From positions 205,465-269,464 of the forward strand of contig JAUICG010000004.1 of the NCBI GenBank assembly GCA_030427485.1: a stretch of DNA of 64,000 nucleotides, in the 5' to 3' direction. This DNA is from Gammaproteobacteria bacterium (GTDB taxonomy: Bacteria; Pseudomonadota; Gammaproteobacteria; Pseudomonadales; Halieaceae). Made by a program: the position numbers and the translations under genes. Of the stretch, positions 35,219 through 43,274 are shown piece by piece. A model generated the notes under the pieces. It saw nothing but the letters and a program-made list of their open reading frames with translations. It did not search any database and had not been told where the DNA came from. The stretch's first letter is position 1. Every line of letters begins with the position of its first letter.

Positions 35219-36253
35219 GTGAAGGCAGCAATACTGGACAAGGGTCGTATCCAGGTCGGCGAGTTCCCCGACCCGACACCGGAGACCGGCCAGGTACTGG
35301 TGCGCACGCACCGCTGCGCGCTGTGCGCCTCGGACGCGCACTTCCTGACTTCCGGCCACACGATCGTGGAGCGCTCACAGAAAAATGACGGCCCCTACGC
35401 CAGGATCGACCTGAGCAAACCGATCGTGATGGGCCACGAGTACGTGGGCGAGATTCTCGACTACGGCCCGGGCAGCCGCAAGCCGCTACCGAAGGGCACG
35501 CTGGTGACGGCGATTCCTGGCGTCCGCCTCGGCAACAGTTTTGGCATCGTGGGCTACTACCCGGAGTGCCCCGGCGGCTATGGGGAGTATATGCTGCTCG
35601 ACGAGGACCTGCTGCTCGAGGTGCCCCGGGATATCGATCTCGATCTGGCCGCGCTGATCGAGCCGCTGGCGGTTGGCATCGAACACGCGCGGGCCGGCGA
35701 GCTTCGCGAGGGCGATATTCCGCTGGTGCTTGGTTGCGGCGCCATCGGCCTCGGCGTCATTGCAGCTTTGAAACTGAAAGGTGTGGCGCCGATCGTCGCC
35801 TGCGATCTCGACCCGGGTCGGCGCTCGCTGGCGCTTGAGATGGGCGCACACATCGTCGTCGATCCTACGGAGGCTTCACCCTACCACCCGCATGTCGACC
35901 TGCGCGGGCGCGTGCCGAACGTGGTGTACGAGTGCGTCGGCAAAGCGGGCATCATGACCCGGATCATCGACGAGATCGGTTTCGGCGGGCGTATCGTCAT
36001 GGGCGGCTATTGCCTGGACCCGGAAGAAATCTACGTGCCGACCGCGCAGAACAAACGCCTGCAGGTGAATTTCGCCGGCGGGGAGATGCCGGAGGATATG
36101 GAAGCGGCGCGCGATGCAATTGTCTCGGGCAAGGTCGACCTGAGGCCCTGGCTGGGCGAGGGCATCGGCCTCTCCGGCGTGGAGGACGCGTTGAAACGCA
36201 TGGCCGACCCGTCCGAGCCGATCCGCCGGGTGGTGGACCCCACGCGCGAATAA
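35219..36253 (+). CDS. Zinc-type alcohol dehydrogenase family oxidoreductase
   Basis: A 344-residue medium-chain dehydrogenase. The catalytic-zinc region is visible as RTHRCALCASDAHF and GHEYVGEI. The nucleotide-binding LGCGAIGLGVIAALK follows. The four-cysteine structural-zinc lobe of liver-type ADH is absent. The GTG start at 35219 has GAGGAGG upstream. It is the last gene of a run (receptor, SDR, HIBADH-like, ADH) that looks like one catabolic transcript. Confidence 0.9.
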   Translation: MKAAILDKGRIQVGEFPDPTPETGQVLVRTHRCALCASDAHFLTSGHTIVERSQKNDGPYARIDLSKPIVMGHEYVGEILDYGPGSRKPLPKGTLVTAIPGVRLGNSFGIVGYYPECPGGYGEYMLLDEDLLLEVPRDIDLDLAALIEPLAVGIEHARAGELREGDIPLVLGCGAIGLGVIAALKLKGVAPIVACDLDPGRRSLALEMGAHIVVDPTEASPYHPHVDLRGRVPNVVYECVGKAGIMTRIIDEIGFGGRIVMGGYCLDPEEIYVPTAQNKRLQVNFAGGEMPEDMEAARDAIVSGKVDLRPWLGEGIGLSGVEDALKRMADPSEPIRRVVDPTRE

Positions 36254-36401
36254 GGCCTCGCGGGGCCGCTGGTTTCCCCTGTTGTTTGCCAACTTGTCGT
36301 GTAATCCGCCTGCGACGGGCGCGAGCACGGCCGCGTAATAGACATTGAAAATCATATCTTCTATGCTTCCCGGAATAATTATTAGCCAGGAGAGCATCGC
36401 T

Positions 36402-38570
36402 GTGTCAGTCATTTCACGCACGAAGAGTATCATGTTGTTGTTTGCACTGGTGGCTGCACTGGCCGCCTGCAGCAACGGTGGGAACAACAACAACGCTGCG
36501 GCGCCAATGACACCGGTTGATCCGGTGGACCCCGTCGACCCGGTGGACCCGGTAGATCCGGTCGATCCCGGTGAGGTCATCGCCATAGACGACAGCGACG
36601 CTGCATTTTGCGACTTGCTGGATACCGCGAAGTGCCTGCTCCCATTCCCCAGCAATTTCTTCACGCGCGAAAGCGACACCACCGATAATGGCCTGCTGGT
36701 TCACTTTCAGCCGGAAGCGATGCCTGTGAACAAATCGGGCGTTGTAGTCGATCCCGCCGAGTGGAATCGCAACGACGGATTTTCCCCGGGTACGGTGATG
36801 ATCACGCAGGTGCCAGGCCTGGACATGGAGATGACGGGCGCGCCGCGCCTGATCGATTTGTCCGACAGCCGCCAGGAGAACAGTCCTATTGTCGTGGTTA
36901 ACGCGACCAGTGGTGAGCGACAGCTGATCTGGAGCGAACTCGATGCCAACGCTGTGGAAACCGATGAAATGAGCCTGCTCATTCGCGTGGCCAAAAACCT
37001 GCAGGAGGGGCAGCGCTATATCGTTGCGCTGCGCAATATGAAGAATGCGGCGGGCGAGACCATTGCGCCGTCGGAACTGTTCCGCGCCTACCGCGATGAC
37101 ATTACCACCGACAGCGACGCGGCCGAGGCGCGTCGTCCGGCGATGGAAGACATTTTCTCGGCACTCGCCGACGCCGGTATCGCACGCGATGACCTGTATC
37201 TGGCCTGGGACTTTACCGTGTCTTCCACGCGCAGCCTGAGTGAGCGCATCCTGCACATGCGCGATACGGCGTTTGCTGCCCTGGCGGGAGGCGCGCCGGA
37301 ATTCACCATCGACAGCGTTGAAGACCTGAGCATGACAGACCCCAATTGGGGGCGCAGGATCCGCGGTACCATTACCATCCCCAATTTCATGAACAGCGAC
37401 GATGCCGGTCCCGGCTCGTCACTGTTTTACGAGGATGACGGCGACTCGCTGCCGGACCGCATGAATGGCGACAACACCACGGTGCAGCCGTTTATCTGCA
37501 ACATCAGCAATCAGTCCCTGGATAATATGACGGGCCCAGCCGCGGGTACCACCCGGGTCTATTTGTATGGCCACGGCCTGCTGGGCTCCCGGGACCAGTC
37601 CACCAACGGCGCCCATCAGGGTACGCTGTCCAATGTCCACAACCTGATGAACTGCGCGATGGATTTTATCGGCATGGCGGAAAGCGATGTCGGTAATGCG
37701 ATTTCAATTCTGCAGGGCACGGGCGTGTTTGCGTCACTGCCTGACCGCACCCAGCAGGGATTCATCGGCTGGATGTACCTCGCGGAGCTGCTGCGCCATC
37801 CGAGTGGCTTCTCTACCCACGACGCGTTCCAGGTAGATGGCGAGAGTGTCTACGACGGCTCCCGGGTCTATTACTACGGCAATAGCGAGGGTGGCATACT
37901 GGGTGGCGCGCTGGTGGCGACGGCCCCCAATATTCACAGCGGCGTACTCGGTGTTCCCGGGATGAATTATTCCCTGCTGCTGCGGCGCAGTGTCGATTTC
38001 GACCTCTATGCGACGTTCATGAAGCCCGCTTTCCCGGATATTCTCGACCAGACGATATTGCTCTCGCTTTACCAGATGTTGTGGGACCGGGGCGAGAACA
38101 ACGGGTACGCGAATCACCTGGTGTCCGATCCGCTGCCCAATACACCCGCGAAGAATGTGTTGCTGCAGGTTGCGTTTGGCGATCACCAGGTGACGCACAC
38201 CAGTGCCGAGATCATGGCGCGTACGTTCAAGATACCGCTGCACCAGCCCGCCCTGGTCGAGGGGCGGCACCACGATATCAATCCGCACGTGGAGCAGATG
38301 GCGATCAGCACCTACCCGCACATGGGGTCCGCGTTGATTTATTTCGATGGCGGTCCTGGCCCCAACGACGTGTGGGACGACACCGGCACTCATGTGCCGC
38401 CGATCGTCAACCTGCCGCCGCGCACCGGTAACGACCCCCATGAACGGCCGCGACGCGACCCGGGCGCAATGGCGCAGATATCGGCTTTCATGTCACCGGA
38501 GAACACGATCATCAATGTCTGCGGTCCCGGACCTTGCCTGGTGGACGGCTGGGATGGCGTGCTGGAGTAG
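36402..38570 (+). CDS. Alpha/beta-hydrolase-type lipoprotein with Pro-Val-Asp repeat linker
   Basis: A 722-residue lipoprotein. A GTG start at 36402 (CCAGGAGAG upstream) gives a short signal peptide with lipobox LAAC, Cys23. A linker of Asn-rich sequence and six PVD repeats follows, then a large domain. That domain has YYYGNSEGG, a G-x-S-x-G nucleophile elbow at Ser495, and a late His in EGRHHDINPH. It is probably a surface or outer-membrane-anchored lipase/esterase. Start codons further upstream (TTG 36345, ATG 36363) would place residues before the signal peptide and are less likely. Confidence 0.8.
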   Translation: MSVISRTKSIMLLFALVAALAACSNGGNNNNAAAPMTPVDPVDPVDPVDPVDPVDPGEVIAIDDSDAAFCDLLDTAKCLLPFPSNFFTRESDTTDNGLLVHFQPEAMPVNKSGVVVDPAEWNRNDGFSPGTVMITQVPGLDMEMTGAPRLIDLSDSRQENSPIVVVNATSGERQLIWSELDANAVETDEMSLLIRVAKNLQEGQRYIVALRNMKNAAGETIAPSELFRAYRDDITTDSDAAEARRPAMEDIFSALADAGIARDDLYLAWDFTVSSTRSLSERILHMRDTAFAALAGGAPEFTIDSVEDLSMTDPNWGRRIRGTITIPNFMNSDDAGPGSSLFYEDDGDSLPDRMNGDNTTVQPFICNISNQSLDNMTGPAAGTTRVYLYGHGLLGSRDQSTNGAHQGTLSNVHNLMNCAMDFIGMAESDVGNAISILQGTGVFASLPDRTQQGFIGWMYLAELLRHPSGFSTHDAFQVDGESVYDGSRVYYYGNSEGGILGGALVATAPNIHSGVLGVPGMNYSLLLRRSVDFDLYATFMKPAFPDILDQTILLSLYQMLWDRGENNGYANHLVSDPLPNTPAKNVLLQVAFGDHQVTHTSAEIMARTFKIPLHQPALVEGRHHDINPHVEQMAISTYPHMGSALIYFDGGPGPNDVWDDTGTHVPPIVNLPPRTGNDPHERPRRDPGAMAQISAFMSPENTIINVCGPGPCLVDGWDGVLE
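36513..36569 (+). repeat. Six 9-bp repeats encoding Pro-Val-Asp
   Basis: Six tandem units of CCG-GTN-GAY, followed by CCC. They lie in the linker just after the lipobox of the lipoprotein gene. They are degenerate at third positions, so the repeat is kept at protein level as a flexible spacer. Confidence 0.8.
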
Positions 38571-38638
38571 CTGTATACCCCTGCGGTGTGACAGGGGTCA
38601 CCGCGCCGGATTGTTTACCTTTTAACCAAGAGGTGGTT

Positions 38639-39556
38639 GTGTCCAGATACTGGAAGCTCGGGCAGGCAGCGGATCAGACGGGCCGGCTGGCGGTGGTTAC
38701 CGGCGCCAACGTCGGTCTCGGCTATGAAACTGCGCTGGCCCTCGCGGGCCTGGGCGCAGACGTCGTGCTGGCCTGCCGCAACATGGCAAAGGCGGATGCC
38801 GCCCGCCAACAGATTCTTCGGCAGTATCCCGGGGCATCCGTGGAGTGCCTGCAAATCGACACCAGCAGCCTGGCGAGTGTGCATAAGTTCGCCGGCGAAT
38901 TCAAAAGCGCCAATACCCGCTGTGACCTGTTGATCAATAACGCCGGTATCATGATGCCACCCTTCCAGCTCAGTGAAGACGGCGTGGAAAACCAGTTCGC
39001 GACCAACTATCTCGGGCACTTCCTGCTTACGGGTTTACTGTGGGAGGAACTCGCGCGCACGCCGGGCGCGCGCGTGGTCACCCTCAGCAGTATCGCTCAC
39101 CGCTGGAGCCCGGTGCGCTTCGACGATGTCAATTTCGAGCAGGGCTATGATCGTCGCAAAGCCTACGGGCAGAGCAAGACCGCCTGCCTGATGTTCGCCT
39201 TCGAACTGCAGCGCCGGTTTTCGGCTGCCGCCAGCGAAACCCTGTCGCTGGCCGCACATCCGGGTATTTCCGCCACCGAACTGGGTCGCAACCTGCCGTT
39301 TCCGGTAAATATACTCGCCCCTGTGTTCTCGCCGCTGATCAGCCAGTCCGCTTCCCAGGGCGCTCTGCCGACGCTGCGCGCCGCCCTGGACGAGGATTTG
39401 CGCGGCGCCGAGTATATCGGGCCGGGCCACAGGGGTGAGATGCGGGGGCCGCCGGTGCAAGTGGGCTGCAAGCGCTGGGCCAGCGACGAGGCGGGGTGCC
39501 GGCGACTGTGGTCCCTGTCGGAGCAACTGGCCGGTTTCAGTTATCCTCTCGAGTAG
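38639..39556 (+). CDS. SDR family oxidoreductase (retinol-dehydrogenase-like)
   Basis: A 305-residue SDR of the retinol dehydrogenase/WW-oxidoreductase type. It carries VTGANVGLGYE near the N-terminus, LLINNAGIM, LSSIAHRW and the catalytic YGQSK. The GTG at 38639 is preceded by AAGAGG; the longer open frame upstream overlaps the previous gene. The final 20 bp overlap the tail of the convergent hydrolase gene on the other strand. Confidence 0.88.
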   Translation: MSRYWKLGQAADQTGRLAVVTGANVGLGYETALALAGLGADVVLACRNMAKADAARQQILRQYPGASVECLQIDTSSLASVHKFAGEFKSANTRCDLLINNAGIMMPPFQLSEDGVENQFATNYLGHFLLTGLLWEELARTPGARVVTLSSIAHRWSPVRFDDVNFEQGYDRRKAYGQSKTACLMFAFELQRRFSAAASETLSLAAHPGISATELGRNLPFPVNILAPVFSPLISQSASQGALPTLRAALDEDLRGAEYIGPGHRGEMRGPPVQVGCKRWASDEAGCRRLWSLSEQLAGFSYPLE

Positions 39557-41261
39557 CGGCGTAGGGCCTTGTCGGCAGATGGATCGTCCCCCCGAACAGT
39601 TGTTGCCTGGCAATGATCGCCGGGACGGTTTCCGACCAGGGCGTATCCGCATTGGGGTGTGCATTGAACACGGGGTAGTTTGAGGAAGAAATATCCAGTC
39701 GCAGGCTGGAGCCGGGACGTATATGCCATTGAATGGGTGGCATATCGAAGCGCAGTGCGATTGCTGCCTTGCGTCGGAGGGGTTCCGTCGCCGATGCGCT
39801 GGCGTGGCGCAGCGACGTGATGTCCTCCCTGATGTTCAACACGCGTCCGTCCGCGAGCTTTTCCTGGATTTTAACGGTAAACGCGCTGTCGTGCGCATCC
39901 GAGGCGACCGTGAGATCAACCCTGACTGATCCCAGCAGTGTGAGGCCCCCGTCGAATACCCCTGATGCGAAGGACAGCACATCCGCGCGTCCACACAGAT
40001 CAGATCCCTGGTCCAGTACGCCCGTACCGAACTGGTAGGAGCCCCCGCGCGACGGCGTTGGATGGGCGGGGTCATAGCGGTATGCCACTGGCGCTTGGGG
40101 TGGCGCCGGCCGTTCCGAGAGGCGGCCGCCATCGCATCGTGCCGCATCCTGCAGATTGTCCAGATAAAGTCGGCTCACGCTTGCGGCTGCAGGCCAGTTC
40201 GCGTGGTGCGCGCGAGTGCCGTCCGGGTTGTCCTGCAGCAGGTAGCCGGAGTTCGGAAGATCGGCACTGTTGGACTCCCCCCGCAGGTGCCTGTCGAGCC
40301 ACTGCAGGGAGAGGCGAAGCCAGGCGCCGATCAACGCCGCGCCGCTCGCGTCGGGCGAACCGGCATGGGTGCCGTTGCGTATGTAAAACAGACTCGCGCC
40401 GCGTGTCGGCAGTTCCTCGAAGACCGTGAATTGCTGCTCGAGAAAAAAGTCGTGCCAGGCGCCGCTCATGAGTACCGGCATCGACGCGGACCGGTGTGCC
40501 GCGCGTATCGCGGTATACGGCATGGCATTCCAGTAGGCGCCCCGCTTGTCGGGATGGCCGATGTAATCCAGGAACCACTGCCTGCCCTCGTGCAGGAAGC
40601 GCGCGGCACTGTCCACCATCGGGTGTTGCGCTGCGATCTCCTCCATCGAGGCGGCGTCCTCCTCCAGTCCCCGGGCCCAGTGCGTGACAATGCCGTGAAT
40701 GAAATGGCCGTTGCGGTAGGCGATCTGGTACCAGTCGCCGTGTGAGGCGTCTGCGATGACCGTCTTTACCTCGGGCGGCATCGTGTCAATCATCGCCCAC
40801 TGTACGAGACCGACATAAGAACTGCCAAAGGTCGCTATGTTGCCATCCTGCCAGGGCTGTCGAACCAGCCATTGCAGCGTGTCCTGCCCGTCGTCTCTTT
40901 CGTGAACGACCGGGTACCATTCGCCCCCGGAATCGAACCTGCCGCGCACATCCTGGTGTACGCAGGCATAGCCATAGCGGGCGAAGAGGCTGCAGATTAC
41001 GCTGTAATAAGCGTACGGATCGCGAATCAGGACAGTGGGCCAGGGGCCGGCACCGGCAGGCAGGTAGACCCGGGTAGCGAGCGCGGTGGCGTCGCGCATC
41101 GGCAGCATCTGCGTGGTCCGCGACTGCAATTGCGTCTCGAAGGGCGGCAGATCCAGCAGGCTGCGCAGCAGTTGCGCACGCAGCAGGTATCCGGTGCCGG
41201 CCAGCACGGCCAGCACCAGCAGGATGTAGCCGGGCCGCCTCAGCCTATTGCTCAGTGGCAT
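39537..41261 (-). CDS. Membrane-anchored CocE/NonD-family hydrolase
   Basis: A 574-residue hydrolase of the CocE/X-Pro dipeptidyl-peptidase S15 group. The N-terminus has one membrane segment (about residues 11-31) that can serve as an anchor or signal. The catalytic-domain motifs are QDVRGRFDSGGEW and the nucleophile elbow FGSSYVG. The C-terminal jelly-roll domain (SLRLDISSSNYP) is complete. Typical CocE proteins lack the membrane segment. The gene overlaps the upstream TetR gene by 17 bp, which suggests translational coupling. Confidence 0.87.
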   Translation of the reverse strand: MPLSNRLRRPGYILLVLAVLAGTGYLLRAQLLRSLLDLPPFETQLQSRTTQMLPMRDATALATRVYLPAGAGPWPTVLIRDPYAYYSVICSLFARYGYACVHQDVRGRFDSGGEWYPVVHERDDGQDTLQWLVRQPWQDGNIATFGSSYVGLVQWAMIDTMPPEVKTVIADASHGDWYQIAYRNGHFIHGIVTHWARGLEEDAASMEEIAAQHPMVDSAARFLHEGRQWFLDYIGHPDKRGAYWNAMPYTAIRAAHRSASMPVLMSGAWHDFFLEQQFTVFEELPTRGASLFYIRNGTHAGSPDASGAALIGAWLRLSLQWLDRHLRGESNSADLPNSGYLLQDNPDGTRAHHANWPAAASVSRLYLDNLQDAARCDGGRLSERPAPPQAPVAYRYDPAHPTPSRGGSYQFGTGVLDQGSDLCGRADVLSFASGVFDGGLTLLGSVRVDLTVASDAHDSAFTVKIQEKLADGRVLNIREDITSLRHASASATEPLRRKAAIALRFDMPPIQWHIRPGSSLRLDISSSNYPVFNAHPNADTPWSETVPAIIARQQLFGGTIHLPTRPYAATREDN

Positions 41262-41901
41262 TGAGATAGGGACGAAAGAACAGGTCGAAGATACCGTCCG
41301 CGTAGCGCTCCACGAAATCGTGCTGGTGCACTTGTGTGCCGTACAACTGCCTGATCTCGGCGGCCAGGGTGAATGGGGCCTGGGTGGCGGCGTTGATCAT
41401 GTAGATCAGTGTCGGGATATCGATCCGGGGAAAGCGCTCCATGTCCAGGGTTACCGGCAGACTGCGCAGCAACACCGCGTGCCCAGGACCAATATGGTTG
41501 ACGGTCGCCCATTTCAGCCTGTCTGAATCCCTGATAGATTCCTGGATCATGATGCGCGCGTGCTCGGGATGCTCGGCGCAGTAGCGGACATAGCGATGAA
41601 TCCACAAGCGTACGCGTTCGGCTCTCGGCTTGTGCCTGTCGCCATCGGGCTCGATCATCTGGTCACCAAGGCGTTCGAACAGAAAGTCGACGGCCGCTTT
41701 CCACAGTTTATCCTTGTTTTCAAAATGGTATTTGATGAGACCGTGATTGACCCCAGCCGTCGCGGAAATAGTGCGCACGCTCGCGCCGGCAAATCCCTTT
41801 TCGGAAAACTCCCGCAAGGCGGCATCCAGAATCCTGTTGCGGGTCTCCCGCGTCTGCGCAGCACGCGGGCCGGCGGTTTTTGCTGGTTTGTTGTCGGTCA
41901 T
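41245..41901 (-). CDS. TetR-family transcriptional regulator
   Basis: A 218-residue TetR protein with helix-turn-helix VRTISATAGVNHGLIKYHF near residues 42-60 and a CECR-like helical effector domain. It shares a 17-bp overlap with the CocE-type hydrolase gene it precedes. It lies 57 bp after the secreted esterase gene on the same strand. It probably regulates this minus-strand set. Confidence 0.92.
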   Translation of the reverse strand: MTDNKPAKTAGPRAAQTRETRNRILDAALREFSEKGFAGASVRTISATAGVNHGLIKYHFENKDKLWKAAVDFLFERLGDQMIEPDGDRHKPRAERVRLWIHRYVRYCAEHPEHARIMIQESIRDSDRLKWATVNHIGPGHAVLLRSLPVTLDMERFPRIDIPTLIYMINAATQAPFTLAAEIRQLYGTQVHQHDFVERYADGIFDLFFRPYLNATEQ

Positions 41902-41958
41902 GTCCTTGGTCCGGCGTCGGTTTATACAGAATCAGTGGTGGCGTTCACAGTCTGGCGG

Positions 41959-42915
41959 CTAGTCGATCGCGGTCGCAAGCAGCCAGCGGTGAAAAGCCTC
42001 GATCCAGTTGTCGGTCGAGGTGCCTTTCTGTTCCATGCCAAAACCGTGCCCGCCGTCCGGGTAGCGCACCAGAGTACTGTTGTAGCCCGCGTCCAACCAG
42101 CGGGCGTTGAGCTGTTCGCCCAGCGCCATCGGGATCAGCGGATCGTCCGCGGTGGCCGCAATGTAGAGTGGCGGGGCATTCCCGGGCACATCACCTTCGT
42201 CGGGTACGCCATAAATAGAAGCGACGAAATCGGGGCGCTGGATACCGCTGCCGTTGACCGCCGCGCCCGTGGCGACCGCACCGCCGGCGGAGAAGCCGAT
42301 AATCCCTATCGCATCCGGGCGGATGCCCCACTGGTCGGCATGTTCCCTGACATAGGCGATGGCTTGCAGCGCGTCCGCGATAGCCAGTGGTCGGACCGGG
42401 GAGGGCACGATCCGGGGATAGTCATCGTCGCCCGCCAGCCAGGCGTTGAACATCATCCAGCCGACCTGGAACTTGAACAGCGTGGCGTTCGCGGCGGTCT
42501 CGTCGAGTCGATACTTGAGCAGGAAGGCATTGATCCCGCGCTGACGCAACCACTCGGCGACCTGGGTGCCTTCCGTGTCGATCGAGAGGAACTTGAAGCC
42601 ACCTCCCGGTGCGACGATGACCGCGATGCCCGTGTTCTCGCCCGGGTCGGCGAGAAAGGGCTGCAGGGTGGGCGCCACCACATTGCGCACTACCCGATGC
42701 GGTATCAGGTCGTCGGTTTCGACCTCCACCTGCTGCCAGTTTTCACTTCCCGGCGCGCCCTGGGGCCAGAGCGGAATGGCATCGCCAGTCGACGCTACAG
42801 CGGTAACAGACAGGCATGCGCACAACAGGGTGGCGCAGGTGAGCGCCCACAGGGGCTTGTCCGCAACCCGCGGGATCCGCGTCGGGCCATTGCTAATTAC
42901 TATCGTTCCCGGCAT
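41959..42915 (-). CDS. Exported alpha/beta-hydrolase (esterase-like)
   Basis: A 318-residue protein with an N-terminal signal segment (about residues 19-38) and an alpha/beta-hydrolase fold. The oxyanion motif VAPGGGFK, the nucleophile elbow GFSAGG and the late catalytic pair (ADDPLIP, GGHGFG) are visible. ATG 42915 is chosen because GAGG lies 6 bp upstream; GTG 42942 would add nine residues. It is probably a periplasmic esterase or acetyl-xylan-esterase-like protein. It is divergent from the rhamnosidase-like gene across a repeat-rich gap. Confidence 0.85.
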   Translation of the reverse strand: MPGTIVISNGPTRIPRVADKPLWALTCATLLCACLSVTAVASTGDAIPLWPQGAPGSENWQQVEVETDDLIPHRVVRNVVAPTLQPFLADPGENTGIAVIVAPGGGFKFLSIDTEGTQVAEWLRQRGINAFLLKYRLDETAANATLFKFQVGWMMFNAWLAGDDDYPRIVPSPVRPLAIADALQAIAYVREHADQWGIRPDAIGIIGFSAGGAVATGAAVNGSGIQRPDFVASIYGVPDEGDVPGNAPPLYIAATADDPLIPMALGEQLNARWLDAGYNSTLVRYPDGGHGFGMEQKGTSTDNWIEAFHRWLLATAID

Positions 42916-42972
42916 GTCTTCCCTCATCGTTTTGGCGACCACAGCATGCCAGTAGTGGCGGTGCTCGGTAGC

Positions 42973-43144
42973 GCCTCAGTTTGAAATTTGACTGCACGAG
43001 CCTGACAGGCAGAGTGGCGGTCGGGACACGCCAAAAAACGCACATCCATGTGCAGGCTCGAGTGGCGACGTCCTGTCGCCACACGGTCCCGACCGTCACT
43101 CTGCCTGTCAGGCTCTCGATTTGCACCAAACTACAAACTGCGGC
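42973..43144. repeat. Imperfect long inverted repeat with nested hairpins in a 359-bp divergent intergenic region
   Basis: A 30-bp arm at 42998-43027 (from GAGCCTGACAGGCAG to GTCGGGAC) pairs with 43086-43115 with one mismatch. Further out, GCCTCAGTTTG near 42973 is mirrored by CAAACTGCGGC ending at 43144. Inside lie two perfect hairpins: GCACAT-CC-ATGTGC (43040-43053) and GTGGCGAC-GTCCT-GTCGCCAC (43062-43082). No open frame fits. It looks like a REP- or MITE-like non-coding element. Confidence 0.65.
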
Positions 43145-43206
43145 ATTACCCGGAGCTCACTGCTGTTGCGCATTGCACGGTGACTCAGTATGATGCATTT
43201 TATAAA

Positions 43207-43224
43207 ATTATCCAATCGGATAAT
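43207..43224. promoter_or_regulatory. Candidate operator ATTATCC-AATC-GGATAAT
   Basis: A perfect 7-bp inverted repeat with a 4-bp spacer lies 51 bp before the rhamnosidase-like gene. It is next to an AT-rich stretch (TTTTATAAAA) that could be its promoter. The arms are fully symmetric, as for a dimeric repressor site. Confidence 0.55.
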
Positions 43225-43274
43225 GAAAAACACGTGGCCACACAACTGACAATAAGAGAGGCAGTGCGGTAAGT

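Noticed and set aside
36513..36569. Short tandem repeats considered as a CRISPR-like array
   Set aside because: The units are 9 bp, contiguous and in frame within a lipoprotein linker. There are no spacers or cas genes.
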